Source: Anaerolineaceae bacterium UBA5211
GTDB taxonomy: Bacteria > Chloroflexota > Anaerolineae > Anaerolineales > Anaerolineaceae
Reading direction: 5' to 3'
NCBI GenBank assembly: GCA_002412595.1
Contig: DHVJ01000050.1
Span: 38,494 to 102,493 of the forward strand
Length of the DNA: 64,000 bases
Made by a program: the position numbers and the translations under genes. The notes beneath the pieces are model-generated. The model was not told where the DNA came from, did not search any database, and saw only the letters and a program-made list of their open reading frames with translations. This document shows, piece by piece, positions 18,412-25,785 of this stretch (position 1 is its first letter; each line of letters opens with the position of its first letter).

Positions 18412-18804
18412 ATGACAATTTCAAAAATAATGCAGCCTAAATACATTGCAATTGCGTTCATAATCTTAACGCTTGGCGTAATTGCTTATGGGTATGCTGC
18501 AGCAAATGTTGTACCGGAATCTGGCGCTGGAGATGGCTCGGGAACAGTTAGCGGGTACACGATTTCTAATATCGATTACGCACTCTTGTCTAGCGATCCC
18601 TCAAAAGTTGCGAGCGTGTCATTTGATGTTGACGCCACAAGCGGTGCGTCTGATCCAAATGATGTTCAAGTTACGGTCGATTCCGGCACTACTTGGACAG
18701 CCTGCACTGGTCCGGTGGAATCCACTTGGACCTGTACTTTTACAGCGTCCTCAGAACCAAGCGTTTCAGCAATCGAGGAACTACAGGTGGTAGCAGCAGA
18801 ATAG
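18412..18804 (+). CDS. Small secreted surface protein with VPESG motif
   Basis: The start chosen has GGAAGGA 6 nt upstream and gives 130 residues. There is a basic N-terminus, one hydrophobic helix (about 9-27), then AAANVVPESGAGDGSG and an Asp/Ser/Thr-rich beta-type domain with two cysteines (in TACTG and TWTCT) that may form a disulfide. The layout resembles small SipW-dependent secreted proteins such as TasA/camelysin, but no specific family is recognised. The third gene of this cassette shares the N-x-VPESG motif at the same place. It is first in the operon behind the c-di-GMP riboswitch, so expression is probably c-di-GMP dependent. Likely a matrix or surface structure protein. Confidence 0.7.
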   Translation: MTISKIMQPKYIAIAFIILTLGVIAYGYAAANVVPESGAGDGSGTVSGYTISNIDYALLSSDPSKVASVSFDVDATSGASDPNDVQVTVDSGTTWTACTGPVESTWTCTFTASSEPSVSAIEELQVVAAE

Positions 18805-18836
18805 GTTGAAAATCCAGTAACAACTGTATGCCAATA

Positions 18837-18874
18837 AAAATGGGTTTGGAAATTTAGTTTCCAAACCCCATTTT
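18837..18874 (+). terminator. Hairpin between secreted-protein gene and signal peptidase gene
   Basis: ATGGGTTTGGAAA (18840-18852) pairs with TTTCCAAACCCCAT (18858-18871) around a TTTAG loop, with one bulged C, followed by TTTTC. It looks like an intrinsic terminator or mRNA-stabilising hairpin. It ends only about four bases before the ATG of the next gene, so it may set a high ratio of secreted protein to peptidase or mask translation. Confidence 0.75.
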
Positions 18875-18877
18875 CTT

Positions 18878-20230
18878 ATGAAATTCAAAGAAAAAAAGCA
18901 ATCATCGACCCGCACTATTTTTTCAGCAGCCGGTTTTGTGTTTGTCATAATCGGCTGGTTTATCTTTGCCCCACCTGCCATAGGCGGCCAGACTTCTTAT
19001 ATTATTATTATTGGGAACAGCATGGAACCCGATTTTTATTACGGGGATTTGGTTTTAATACACGCTGCTGATTCGTATGATATTGGCAATATTGTTGCCT
19101 ATGGGCAACCTGAAATTGGCACTATATTCCACCGGATAACAACAATTGAAGATGATTACTTCACATTGAAAGGTGATAATAACACCTGGGAAGACTCATA
19201 CCACCCACAACTACAGGAAATTATTGGCAAATATTGGTTCCATATCCCATCAGCCGGCAAATTCTTCAATAAGTTAAGATCACCGGCAAGTTTCTCTTTA
19301 CTGGTGGTTATTTTTGCTGTTGTAATCATCTATACATTGTCGATTGAGGAAAAACCTGGCAAGTTAAACAAAGAAGGAAATAAGAAAATAATGAGTGAAA
19401 AACCAGATAATGCATATAATCCTTCGGATTGGCTATATATCATATCCATCATTGGATTTATCGCTCTTGTTCTAGCCTTTGTCTCATTTACCAAACCGAT
19501 TGAAACAACAGTCACAGACAATTATGAATATACCCATTCCGGATTCTTTAGTTATTATTCCGACGTTCCGGATAATATTTATGAAGGCAACCAATTGGAA
19601 ACAGGTGATCCGATATTTCGCCAAATCAATGATTCTGTCAATATTGATTTTTCTTACGAATTGGATTCGGATAAACACGTAGATATCAGTGGGACTTATC
19701 AGCTTGTGGCAATCATCAAGGACACTACCGGCTGGGAGCGATCTATAGAAATCATTCCACTCTCACTGATTCAGGAAAGCTCTTTTACTTCTTCGGGCGT
19801 TTTGGATTTAAATGAGGTTGATGAAGTTATCGAGAATTTTGAGGAACAAACGGGGGTTATCAGCAAACGCTATACTTTGATCTTGCAGCCGCAGGTTACT
19901 GTTGAAGGGGAAATCGGCGGGCGTGCTTTTGAGGATTCCTTTACTCCCGATCTGACTTTTTTCTTGGATGAACAAAAATTAACGCTGGTGGACGATGTTA
20001 CTGAAAATGGAGAGATTTTGAATCCCACTTCCTCCGGTACCGTGCTGGGAACCAAATCCTCACCTAATACCATTTCGATTCTCGGTTGGAAATTGAATGT
20101 CCTAATGATGCGCATAATTTCCATTTACATGATTGGGGCAACAGTCATTGCACTGTTTGTTTTTAATAAAAATTTTGGAATTAATCCGGAATCTAACAAT
20201 GAACCGGGTCATGATCAGAAAAACAAATAA
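18878..20230 (+). CDS. SipW-like signal peptidase I fused to a DUF5305-like domain
   Basis: Membrane signal peptidase of the archaeal/ER (S26B) type, 450 residues. The catalytic serine is in GNSMEP (Ser48). The general base is His85 in FHRITTIEDD rather than the Lys of bacterial LepB, and the third motif is KGDNN (Asp100). Membrane helices lie at about 16-32, 137-153 and 186-203, with a further helix near 415-435. The region from about 210 to 400 resembles DUF5305, a domain known beside SipW-type peptidases mainly in archaea; here it is on the same chain. The ATG lacks an SD and abuts the preceding hairpin. Probable substrates are the two flanking secreted proteins. Confidence 0.82.
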   Translation: MKFKEKKQSSTRTIFSAAGFVFVIIGWFIFAPPAIGGQTSYIIIIGNSMEPDFYYGDLVLIHAADSYDIGNIVAYGQPEIGTIFHRITTIEDDYFTLKGDNNTWEDSYHPQLQEIIGKYWFHIPSAGKFFNKLRSPASFSLLVVIFAVVIIYTLSIEEKPGKLNKEGNKKIMSEKPDNAYNPSDWLYIISIIGFIALVLAFVSFTKPIETTVTDNYEYTHSGFFSYYSDVPDNIYEGNQLETGDPIFRQINDSVNIDFSYELDSDKHVDISGTYQLVAIIKDTTGWERSIEIIPLSLIQESSFTSSGVLDLNEVDEVIENFEEQTGVISKRYTLILQPQVTVEGEIGGRAFEDSFTPDLTFFLDEQKLTLVDDVTENGEILNPTSSGTVLGTKSSPNTISILGWKLNVLMMRIISIYMIGATVIALFVFNKNFGINPESNNEPGHDQKNK

Positions 20231-20245
20231 CCGGAAAGGATCTTC

Positions 20246-20629
20246 ATGTCCACAAAAGTTCTGCGTATTCTTCTGATCAGTACTGCTTTCATGATCTTGC
20301 TCAGTGCAATTTATGGGTTGACCACTTCCAATACTGTTCCGGAATCCGGCCTGGATATGGAAACTCAGGAAGTAACGGCGGATCAGATGAAACCGGCGGA
20401 TTGCAGTGCACTCAGCTTAGAATATCTTGCCTCCTCCTCCACAGGATCAACGTTGAATGATCTGGTGATCGGTTCACCCTCAACCGATTTCTTATCGGGT
20501 TTGGAGGGAAATGATTGCCTTGTCGGAGGGGACGGTGATGACACACTGGATGGCGGAGATGGAACAGATATTTGCATCGGCGGTGCCGGTTCAGATACAT
20601 TTCTTAATTGTGAAACAGAAATTGACTGA
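20246..20629 (+). CDS. Secreted RTX-type calcium-binding repeat protein
   Basis: A 127-residue protein with an N-terminal signal anchor (about 6-25), the motif TSNTVPESG directly after it, a short linker, and four nonapeptide-like RTX repeats (LSGLEGNDC, LVGGDGDDT, LDGGDGTDI, CIGGAGSDT) that would form a small calcium-bound beta-roll. Three cysteines lie in or next to the repeats and one in the linker. AAAGGA lies 6 nt before the ATG and 15 bp separate it from the peptidase gene. The shared N-x-VPESG motif with the first gene suggests processing by the same SipW-like peptidase. Confidence 0.75.
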   Translation: MSTKVLRILLISTAFMILLSAIYGLTTSNTVPESGLDMETQEVTADQMKPADCSALSLEYLASSSTGSTLNDLVIGSPSTDFLSGLEGNDCLVGGDGDDTLDGGDGTDICIGGAGSDTFLNCETEID

Positions 20630-20677
20630 GCATATTTATTACCTATCTTTCATTGAGATTGAATTATCTTATTTTTG

Positions 20678-20706
20678 TTGACATCTGGTAATTTCCATGC
20701 TATTAT
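20678..20706 (+). promoter_or_regulatory. Sigma-70 promoter of argGH
   Basis: TTGACA (20678-20683) and TATTAT (20701-20706) are separated by 17 bp. Transcription would begin near 20713 and include a leader of about 225 nt before argG. Confidence 0.8.
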
Positions 20707-20728
20707 GCCTCTCATTGTGAACAAGAAA

Positions 20729-20818
20729 ATGCAATCCAACACCATGAATTTGCGACGAGAGCTAACCACATCCCTTACCTACGGAATGGTTGGCTTATTT
20801 TGCTTGGATGGATCATAA
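20729..20818 (+). promoter_or_regulatory. Possible arginine leader peptide and attenuator of argG
   Basis: A short open frame starts at ATG 20729 (or 20744) and ends at TAA 20816-20818, encoding 29 (or 24) residues with tandem Arg codons CGA CGA at 20753-20758. Directly after these, AGCTAACCA (20760-20768) can pair with TGGTTGGCT (20787-20795), and an intrinsic terminator lies 41 bp after the stop codon. This is the layout of an amino-acid attenuator in front of an arginine gene. There is no strong SD, so translation is unproven. Confidence 0.35.
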
Positions 20819-20859
20819 AATTCCCAAATCACATCAATAAAGCATATAGAAATGATTGA

Positions 20860-20889
20860 AAAGCTTTCCGATTCCGGAAAGCTTTTTTT
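20860..20889 (+). terminator. Intrinsic terminator inside the argG leader
   Basis: AAAGCTTTCCG (20860-20870) and CGGAAAGCTTT (20875-20885) form a perfect 11-bp stem with an ATTC loop and a T-run to 20889. It lies between the argG promoter and the argG start, so it must be read through for argG expression. Confidence 0.85.
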
Positions 20890-20938
20890 ATTTCTAGCTT
20901 TTTTCAAAAATTATTCATTTATTGAGGAGAAAATTGTC

Positions 20939-22219
20939 ATGATCAAAAATAAATCTAAAAATAACATCAAAAAAGTCGTTCTGGCCTACTCGGGCGGTCT
21001 GGACACATCAATCATCGTTTCCTGGTTGAAGGAAAATTACGATTGTGAGGTCATATGTTATACAGCCGATGTCGGCCAGGGCGAAGAACTCACACATCTG
21101 CCGGAAAAAGCGATTGCCACCGGCGCCAGTAAGATTTTTATTGAAGACCTTACGGATGAATTTGCCAGTGATTATCTGTATAAAATGCTGCGTTCGGGTG
21201 CGATTTACGAGAACAAATATCTTCTCGGCACCTCCATTGCCCGCCCTTTGATTGCCCAGCACATGGTCAAGGTCGCCCAACAGGAAGGCGCGGATGCTAT
21301 CGCCCACGGCTGCACCGGCAAAGGCAACGACCAGGTCCGTTTTGAATTGACTGTCATGGCGTTGGATCCCAGTTTAAAAGTTATTGCGCCCTGGCGCGAA
21401 TGGGATATCTGTTCACGTGAAGACGCGCTGGACTACGCCGCCTCACATGGCATTCCGGTCTCTTCCAGCTTGAAATCAATTTACAGCCGTGATCGCAACC
21501 TGTGGCACCTGTCCCACGAAGGTGGTAACCTGGAAAACACCTGGAATGAACCTTTGGAGGACATGTTCCAACTAACAGTCTCGCCTGAACAAGCCCCGGA
21601 TGAAGCGGAGATGGTCGAAATTGAATTTATCCAGGGTTATCCGGTAAAGTTAAATGGCGCAGCGCTCTCTCCCGCTGACTTTATTAAGGAATTGAATGTG
21701 CTGGGCGGAAAGCACGGCATTGGCCGCGCGGACATGGTTGAAAACCGTTTGGTAGGTATGAAATCCCGCGGTGTCTATGAGACGCCTGGCGGCACCATTC
21801 TGGTGGCTGCACATCAGGATTTGGAATCTATCTGCCTGGATCGTGATACCCAGCACTATAAAAACCTGGTTTCCCAACGCTATGCTGACCTGGTTTATAA
21901 CGGTCAATGGTTTACTCCCCTGCGTGAAGCCCTGGATGCGTTTGTGGATGTGACCCAAAAGCATATGACCGGTATTGTGAAATTGAAATTGTATAAAGGC
22001 AGTGTCACACCCATTGCACGTCAAAGTCCGTACAGCCTCTACAACGAAGATTTCGCCACCTTTGAAGAGGACAGCGTTTACGACCAAAGCGACGCGGAAG
22101 GGTTCATCAACCTGTTCGGTCTGCCTTTGAAAGTAGCTGCTTTGCGCAATATGAAAACGGATGCCGCGCTTCCCGTAGAAGCACCTGATTTTTCAACCGT
22201 TAGCAGTGAGCCGGCGTAA
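20939..22219 (+). CDS. argG: Argininosuccinate synthase
   Basis: Condenses citrulline and aspartate with ATP to argininosuccinate, the penultimate step of arginine synthesis. The start at 20939 has GAGGAG upstream and gives 426 residues; a longer frame from 20852 would begin inside the leader terminator. The N-terminal PP-loop AYSGGLDTS binds ATP. Other family segments are CYTADVGQGEE, GCTGKGNDQVRFE (citrulline/aspartate site) and SSLKSIYSRDRNLWHLS. It overlaps functionally and spatially with argH, two bases downstream. Confidence 0.96.
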   Translation: MIKNKSKNNIKKVVLAYSGGLDTSIIVSWLKENYDCEVICYTADVGQGEELTHLPEKAIATGASKIFIEDLTDEFASDYLYKMLRSGAIYENKYLLGTSIARPLIAQHMVKVAQQEGADAIAHGCTGKGNDQVRFELTVMALDPSLKVIAPWREWDICSREDALDYAASHGIPVSSSLKSIYSRDRNLWHLSHEGGNLENTWNEPLEDMFQLTVSPEQAPDEAEMVEIEFIQGYPVKLNGAALSPADFIKELNVLGGKHGIGRADMVENRLVGMKSRGVYETPGGTILVAAHQDLESICLDRDTQHYKNLVSQRYADLVYNGQWFTPLREALDAFVDVTQKHMTGIVKLKLYKGSVTPIARQSPYSLYNEDFATFEEDSVYDQSDAEGFINLFGLPLKVAALRNMKTDAALPVEAPDFSTVSSEPA

Positions 22220-22220
22220 T

Positions 22221-23603
22221 ATGAAAAATCTTTGGGGAGGTCGTTTTGCCAGCGGAGTTGATCCGCTGGCATGGCAATTCAACGCATCCATATCAATCGA
22301 TTGGCGCCTGGCCGAAGTAGATATTCAAGGCTCGCTCGCCTGGGCCAAGGCTCTGTCCAAAGCAGGTGTTCTTCAACTGGCTGAAATGCAATCAATCGTT
22401 GACGGTTTGAAAGCTGTATTAGTTGAAGTTCAAACTGAAGAATTCCAGCTTCAGCCTACTGACGAGGATGTGCATACGGCGGTCGAACGGCGTCTTACCG
22501 AGTTGATCGGTCCCCTGGGCGGCAAGCTGCACACCGGCCGCAGTCGCAACGATCAGGTAGCCACCGATTTTACTTTGTGGCTGCAAGGCGCCATCGCGCA
22601 GGTGGATGAATATCTTGCACAACTTCAATCAGCAATTATCAACCGTGCAGAGCAGGATATGGGCACGCTAATTAGTGGCTATACGCATTTACAGCAATCC
22701 CAGCCTATCTTGCTCAGCCACTGGTGGCTTTCCTTCTTCTGGCCGCTCGCGCGCGATCGCCAACGCCTGGCTGAACTGCGCCAGCGTGCATCGGTGCTGC
22801 CCTTGGGTTCCGGCGCCATGGCCGGCACGCCCTACCCCATCGACCGTGATTTTCTGGCGAAAGAGCTGGGTTTAGAGTCCATCAGCCCCAACAGCATTGA
22901 CGCAGTCTCCAACCGTGATGCCGCGGCCGAGTTCCTCTTCATTGCCTCCCTGCTGGCTGTTCATCTGTCTAAGTTATCTGAATCACTAGTCTTATATTCC
23001 ACTTCTGAATTCGGCTTTATCCACCTGTCAGATGCCTATACCACCGGTTCCAGCCTGATGCCCCAGAAGAAAAACCCGGATTCGCTGGAATTGACCCGTG
23101 GCAAGACTGGCACCATCATCGGGCGTCTGACCGGATTGCTCTCGACTCTCAAAGGCTTACCTTCGACGTATGATAAAGACCTTCAGGAAGATAAGCAGCC
23201 CGTTTTTGAAACTTACGACAATCTGTGCATGATGCTGCCGGTCATGGCCGGTGTTCTGGAAACGCTGAAGGTCGATGCAGAGCGTATGCAATCGAATTTG
23301 AATCCCGCCATCCTCGCTACCGATCTGGCGGATTACCTGGTGGCTAAAGGCATACCATTTCGTGAAGCGCACGCTCTGGTTGGTCAGGCAGTGCGTTTAT
23401 CGGAGGAACAGCATATTGATTTACACCAGCTGCCTCTGGCAGAATTCCAGGCTATCAGCTCAGTATTTAAGGCTGATGTATATCAGGTCTTCAATTTTAA
23501 CGCTGCAATAGATAAACGTGATTTGCCAGGTGGTACGGCTACCACCGCGGTACAAGCCCAATTGGAACTTGCAAAAGAAACGTTCAAAGGAGCAGCAAAT
23601 TAA
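22221..23603 (+). CDS. argH: Argininosuccinate lyase
   Basis: Cleaves argininosuccinate to arginine and fumarate. The ATG at 22221 gives 460 residues beginning MKNLWGGRF, the usual ArgH N-terminus; a GTG at 22206 is possible but would overlap argG. Family motifs are HTGRSRNDQVATD, the conserved SGYTHLQQSQP segment and the superfamily signature GSSLMPQKKNPDS. It forms a two-gene operon with argG under the leader described upstream. Confidence 0.96.
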   Translation: MKNLWGGRFASGVDPLAWQFNASISIDWRLAEVDIQGSLAWAKALSKAGVLQLAEMQSIVDGLKAVLVEVQTEEFQLQPTDEDVHTAVERRLTELIGPLGGKLHTGRSRNDQVATDFTLWLQGAIAQVDEYLAQLQSAIINRAEQDMGTLISGYTHLQQSQPILLSHWWLSFFWPLARDRQRLAELRQRASVLPLGSGAMAGTPYPIDRDFLAKELGLESISPNSIDAVSNRDAAAEFLFIASLLAVHLSKLSESLVLYSTSEFGFIHLSDAYTTGSSLMPQKKNPDSLELTRGKTGTIIGRLTGLLSTLKGLPSTYDKDLQEDKQPVFETYDNLCMMLPVMAGVLETLKVDAERMQSNLNPAILATDLADYLVAKGIPFREAHALVGQAVRLSEEQHIDLHQLPLAEFQAISSVFKADVYQVFNFNAAIDKRDLPGGTATTAVQAQLELAKETFKGAAN

Positions 23604-23631
23604 CCTTCAAAAACCATAGGATAATATTTCC

Positions 23632-23659
23632 TTGACTTCGTTTTTTTATTAGTTATAAT
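23632..23659 (+). promoter_or_regulatory. Promoter of the T-box/trpB2 transcript
   Basis: TTGACT (23632-23637) and TATAAT (23654-23659) are 16 bp apart, immediately upstream of the T-box leader. A start near 23666 is expected. Confidence 0.75.
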
Positions 23660-23679
23660 AGTTTCTAATATTCAAAAGC

Positions 23680-24000
23680 GTTGAAGAGGACGAGTAAACG
23701 CTGAACGACGGCACAGAGAACAGGCATCAGGTGAGAGTCCTGCCCGAAACGACAGCGTTGAATGGACCTCGGAGCTGTAGGCCTAAAGCACAATAAGCAA
23801 GTAAGCCGAGCCGGAATGCCCCCGTTATAGGGCTAGGGTATAAATCATTAATAGTTTTTATAATGACCGTACTCGAAAAGAGTGAGCTGGCTTTTTCCCC
23901 TTGTGCATCACCGGGAAATTTTTGGTTAATAGCTGCTTAACTTGGGTGGCACCACAGACCGCGCGTTCGTCCCAATTTGGGATGAGCGCGTTTTATTTTA
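23680..24000 (+). promoter_or_regulatory. Tryptophan-specific T-box leader
   Basis: A long structured leader with T-box hallmarks: the Stem I entry GAAGAGGACGAGTA (23683-23696), a GGTGAGAG distal element (23730-23737), and a specifier-loop context GAATGGACC with TGG (Trp) at 23763-23765. The T-box sequence TGGGTGGCACCAC starts at 23943, followed by a terminator. In this family the uncharged tRNA pairs with the specifier codon and the T-box bulge and prevents termination. The Trp specifier fits the downstream trpB2 gene. Confidence 0.9.
23959..23998 (+). terminator. T-box terminator hairpin
   Basis: CGCGC and TCGTCCCAA pair with TTGGGATGA and GCGCG, followed by a T-rich run (23991-23998). The left arm overlaps the region that the T-box antiterminator would use, which is the normal mutually exclusive arrangement. 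Confidence 0.85.
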
Positions 24001-24040
24001 AGCAATCATCCCCTTATAAAATTTTGATAAGGAATTTGAC

Positions 24041-24127
24041 ATGCAGCATGTAAACGCAATGAAAAAACACTTACATTTTTTTCGGGAGGTTTCCGCACTC
24101 ACGCCCATCAGTTTTCATCCGCCTTGA
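24041..24127 (+). CDS. Putative 28-residue leader peptide between T-box and trpB2
   Basis: ATG at 24041 is preceded by AAGGAA at 6 nt and opens a 28-codon frame ending at TGA 24125-24127 (MQHVNAMKKHLHFFREVSAL, then TPISFHPP). It is rich in His and Phe, has no Trp codon and is basic. It lies after the T-box terminator and 74 bp before trpB2. No family is recognised. It may be a regulatory leader peptide or a chance frame. Confidence 0.35.
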   Translation: MQHVNAMKKHLHFFREVSALTPISFHPP

Positions 24128-24201
24128 AGGGATTCATAAGCCGAATGAATAATTTTCAACTGTCAATCAATTAATAACAATATTTCTTTAGGAGAATAAT
24201 C

Positions 24202-25566
24202 ATGTCTGAACAAACCCGTTTTTTATTGAACGAAACCGACCTGCCTAAGCAGTGGTACAACATTTTAGCCGACAGCCCAACACCGCCGGCTGCGGTACTT
24301 AACCCGCAAACGCTTGAACCGGTCACGCCCGAATTTATGTCGGTCATCTTCCCCATGAACCTGATCATGCAAGAGATGAGCAGCGACCGCTACATTGATA
24401 TTCCGGAAGAAGTGCGCGAGATTTACAAACTCTGGCGGCCAACCCCCCTCATCCGCGCCCGCCGATTGGAAAAGGCTTTGGGTACCCCTGCGCATATTTA
24501 CTTCAAGAATGAGAGTGTCTCCCCTTCCGGCAGCCATAAACCGAATACCGCCGTGGCTCAAGCTTACTATAACAAGATCGCCGGCGTAAAAGCCATGACC
24601 ACCGAAACCGGCGCTGGTCAGTGGGGTTCCGCTCTGGCTATGGCCTGCAATTTTTTTGACCTCGAATTGCAGGTTTACATGGTCAGGGTATCTTATGACC
24701 TCAAACCCTACCGCCGTATCCTGATGAAATCCTTCGGCGCCGAGGTTTACGCCAGCCCCACTGCCACCACTGATTATGGCCGCTCCGTTCTTGCAGAGAA
24801 CCCGGACAATCCCGGTTCATTGGGTATTGCCATCTCTGAGGCAGTGGAAGTTGCTGCCAAATCCGGCGGCGCTAAGAAATACGGTCTGGGTTCGGTGTTG
24901 AATCATGTCATGATCCATCAGAGTGTTATCGGTGAAGAATCCCTCAAGCAAATGGATATGGCCGGCGAATACCCGGATGTGGTCATCGGCTGCGTGGGCG
25001 GCGGTTCAAACTTTGCCGGTATCGCCTATCCTTTTATTCGCGAGAACCTGAAGGACGGGCAGCGCACACGCCTGCTGGCAGTCGAACCGGACGCGGTCCC
25101 TTCGCTAACCAAGGGTAAGTACGCCTTCGATTACGGTGATACCGCCAAGATGGCGCCAGTTTTGAAAATGTACACCCTCGGCCATGGCTTTGTACCGCCC
25201 ACCATTCACGCCGGCGGTCTGCGCTACCATGGCATGGCGCCCAGCCTTTCCGCTTTATACGATGCTGGCCTGATTGAAGCCACTACTGTTCCGCAGAAGG
25301 CCACTTTCGAAGCCGCGCTGCTGTTCGCCCAAACGGAGGGTATATTACCCGCACCGGAAAGCGCGCATGCCATCCGTGCAGCCATCGATGAAGCACTGGA
25401 CGCCAAGGAAAAGGGCGAGAAGCGCGTTATCCTGTTCAATCTCTCCGGTCACGGCCATTTTGATATGGCTTCCTACCAAAAATATATAGACGGTGAACTC
25501 CAGGATTTTGCCCTGCCGGTTGATGCCATCAACGTAGCTATGGCAGAACTTCCTCAAGTTAACTAA
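24202..25566 (+). CDS. trpB: TrpB2-type tryptophan synthase beta subunit
   Basis: PLP-dependent enzyme that joins indole and serine to make tryptophan. It has 454 residues, longer than TrpB1 and typical of TrpB2. The PLP lysine is in the GSHKPNTA motif. The glycine-rich phosphate-binding loop is GCVGGGSNFAG. The segment TETGAGQWGSALAMAC is diagnostic of the TrpB2 group. AGGAGAATAATC precedes the ATG. No trpA or other trp gene is in the window, so it probably works with free indole (salvage) or with a distant TrpA. The Trp T-box upstream supports the assignment. Confidence 0.93.
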   Translation: MSEQTRFLLNETDLPKQWYNILADSPTPPAAVLNPQTLEPVTPEFMSVIFPMNLIMQEMSSDRYIDIPEEVREIYKLWRPTPLIRARRLEKALGTPAHIYFKNESVSPSGSHKPNTAVAQAYYNKIAGVKAMTTETGAGQWGSALAMACNFFDLELQVYMVRVSYDLKPYRRILMKSFGAEVYASPTATTDYGRSVLAENPDNPGSLGIAISEAVEVAAKSGGAKKYGLGSVLNHVMIHQSVIGEESLKQMDMAGEYPDVVIGCVGGGSNFAGIAYPFIRENLKDGQRTRLLAVEPDAVPSLTKGKYAFDYGDTAKMAPVLKMYTLGHGFVPPTIHAGGLRYHGMAPSLSALYDAGLIEATTVPQKATFEAALLFAQTEGILPAPESAHAIRAAIDEALDAKEKGEKRVILFNLSGHGHFDMASYQKYIDGELQDFALPVDAINVAMAELPQVN

Positions 25567-25587
25567 ATCCAACAATTTCTTTTCTCG

Positions 25588-25627
25588 AAGGACATTGGAT
25601 AATTCTTTCCGATGTCCTTATTTTTTT
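25588..25627 (+). terminator. Terminator of trpB2
   Basis: AAGGACAT (25588-25595) pairs with ATGTCCTT (25612-25619), extended by GG/CC, and is followed by a run of seven T. It lies 21 bp after the trpB2 stop. Confidence 0.9.
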
Positions 25628-25785
25628 AATCTTTTACGCCGTTTGTCATATTTTTCATATGACTTATGTTCCTTTTTTTCTCATTTTGCGATAAAATGAA
25701 ACACTTTACCTTAAAGCCAGTTGCACTTATGCCCTTTTATAACCTTATTTTATAGAAATTATGCGTATTACATAAAGAGGAAGCT

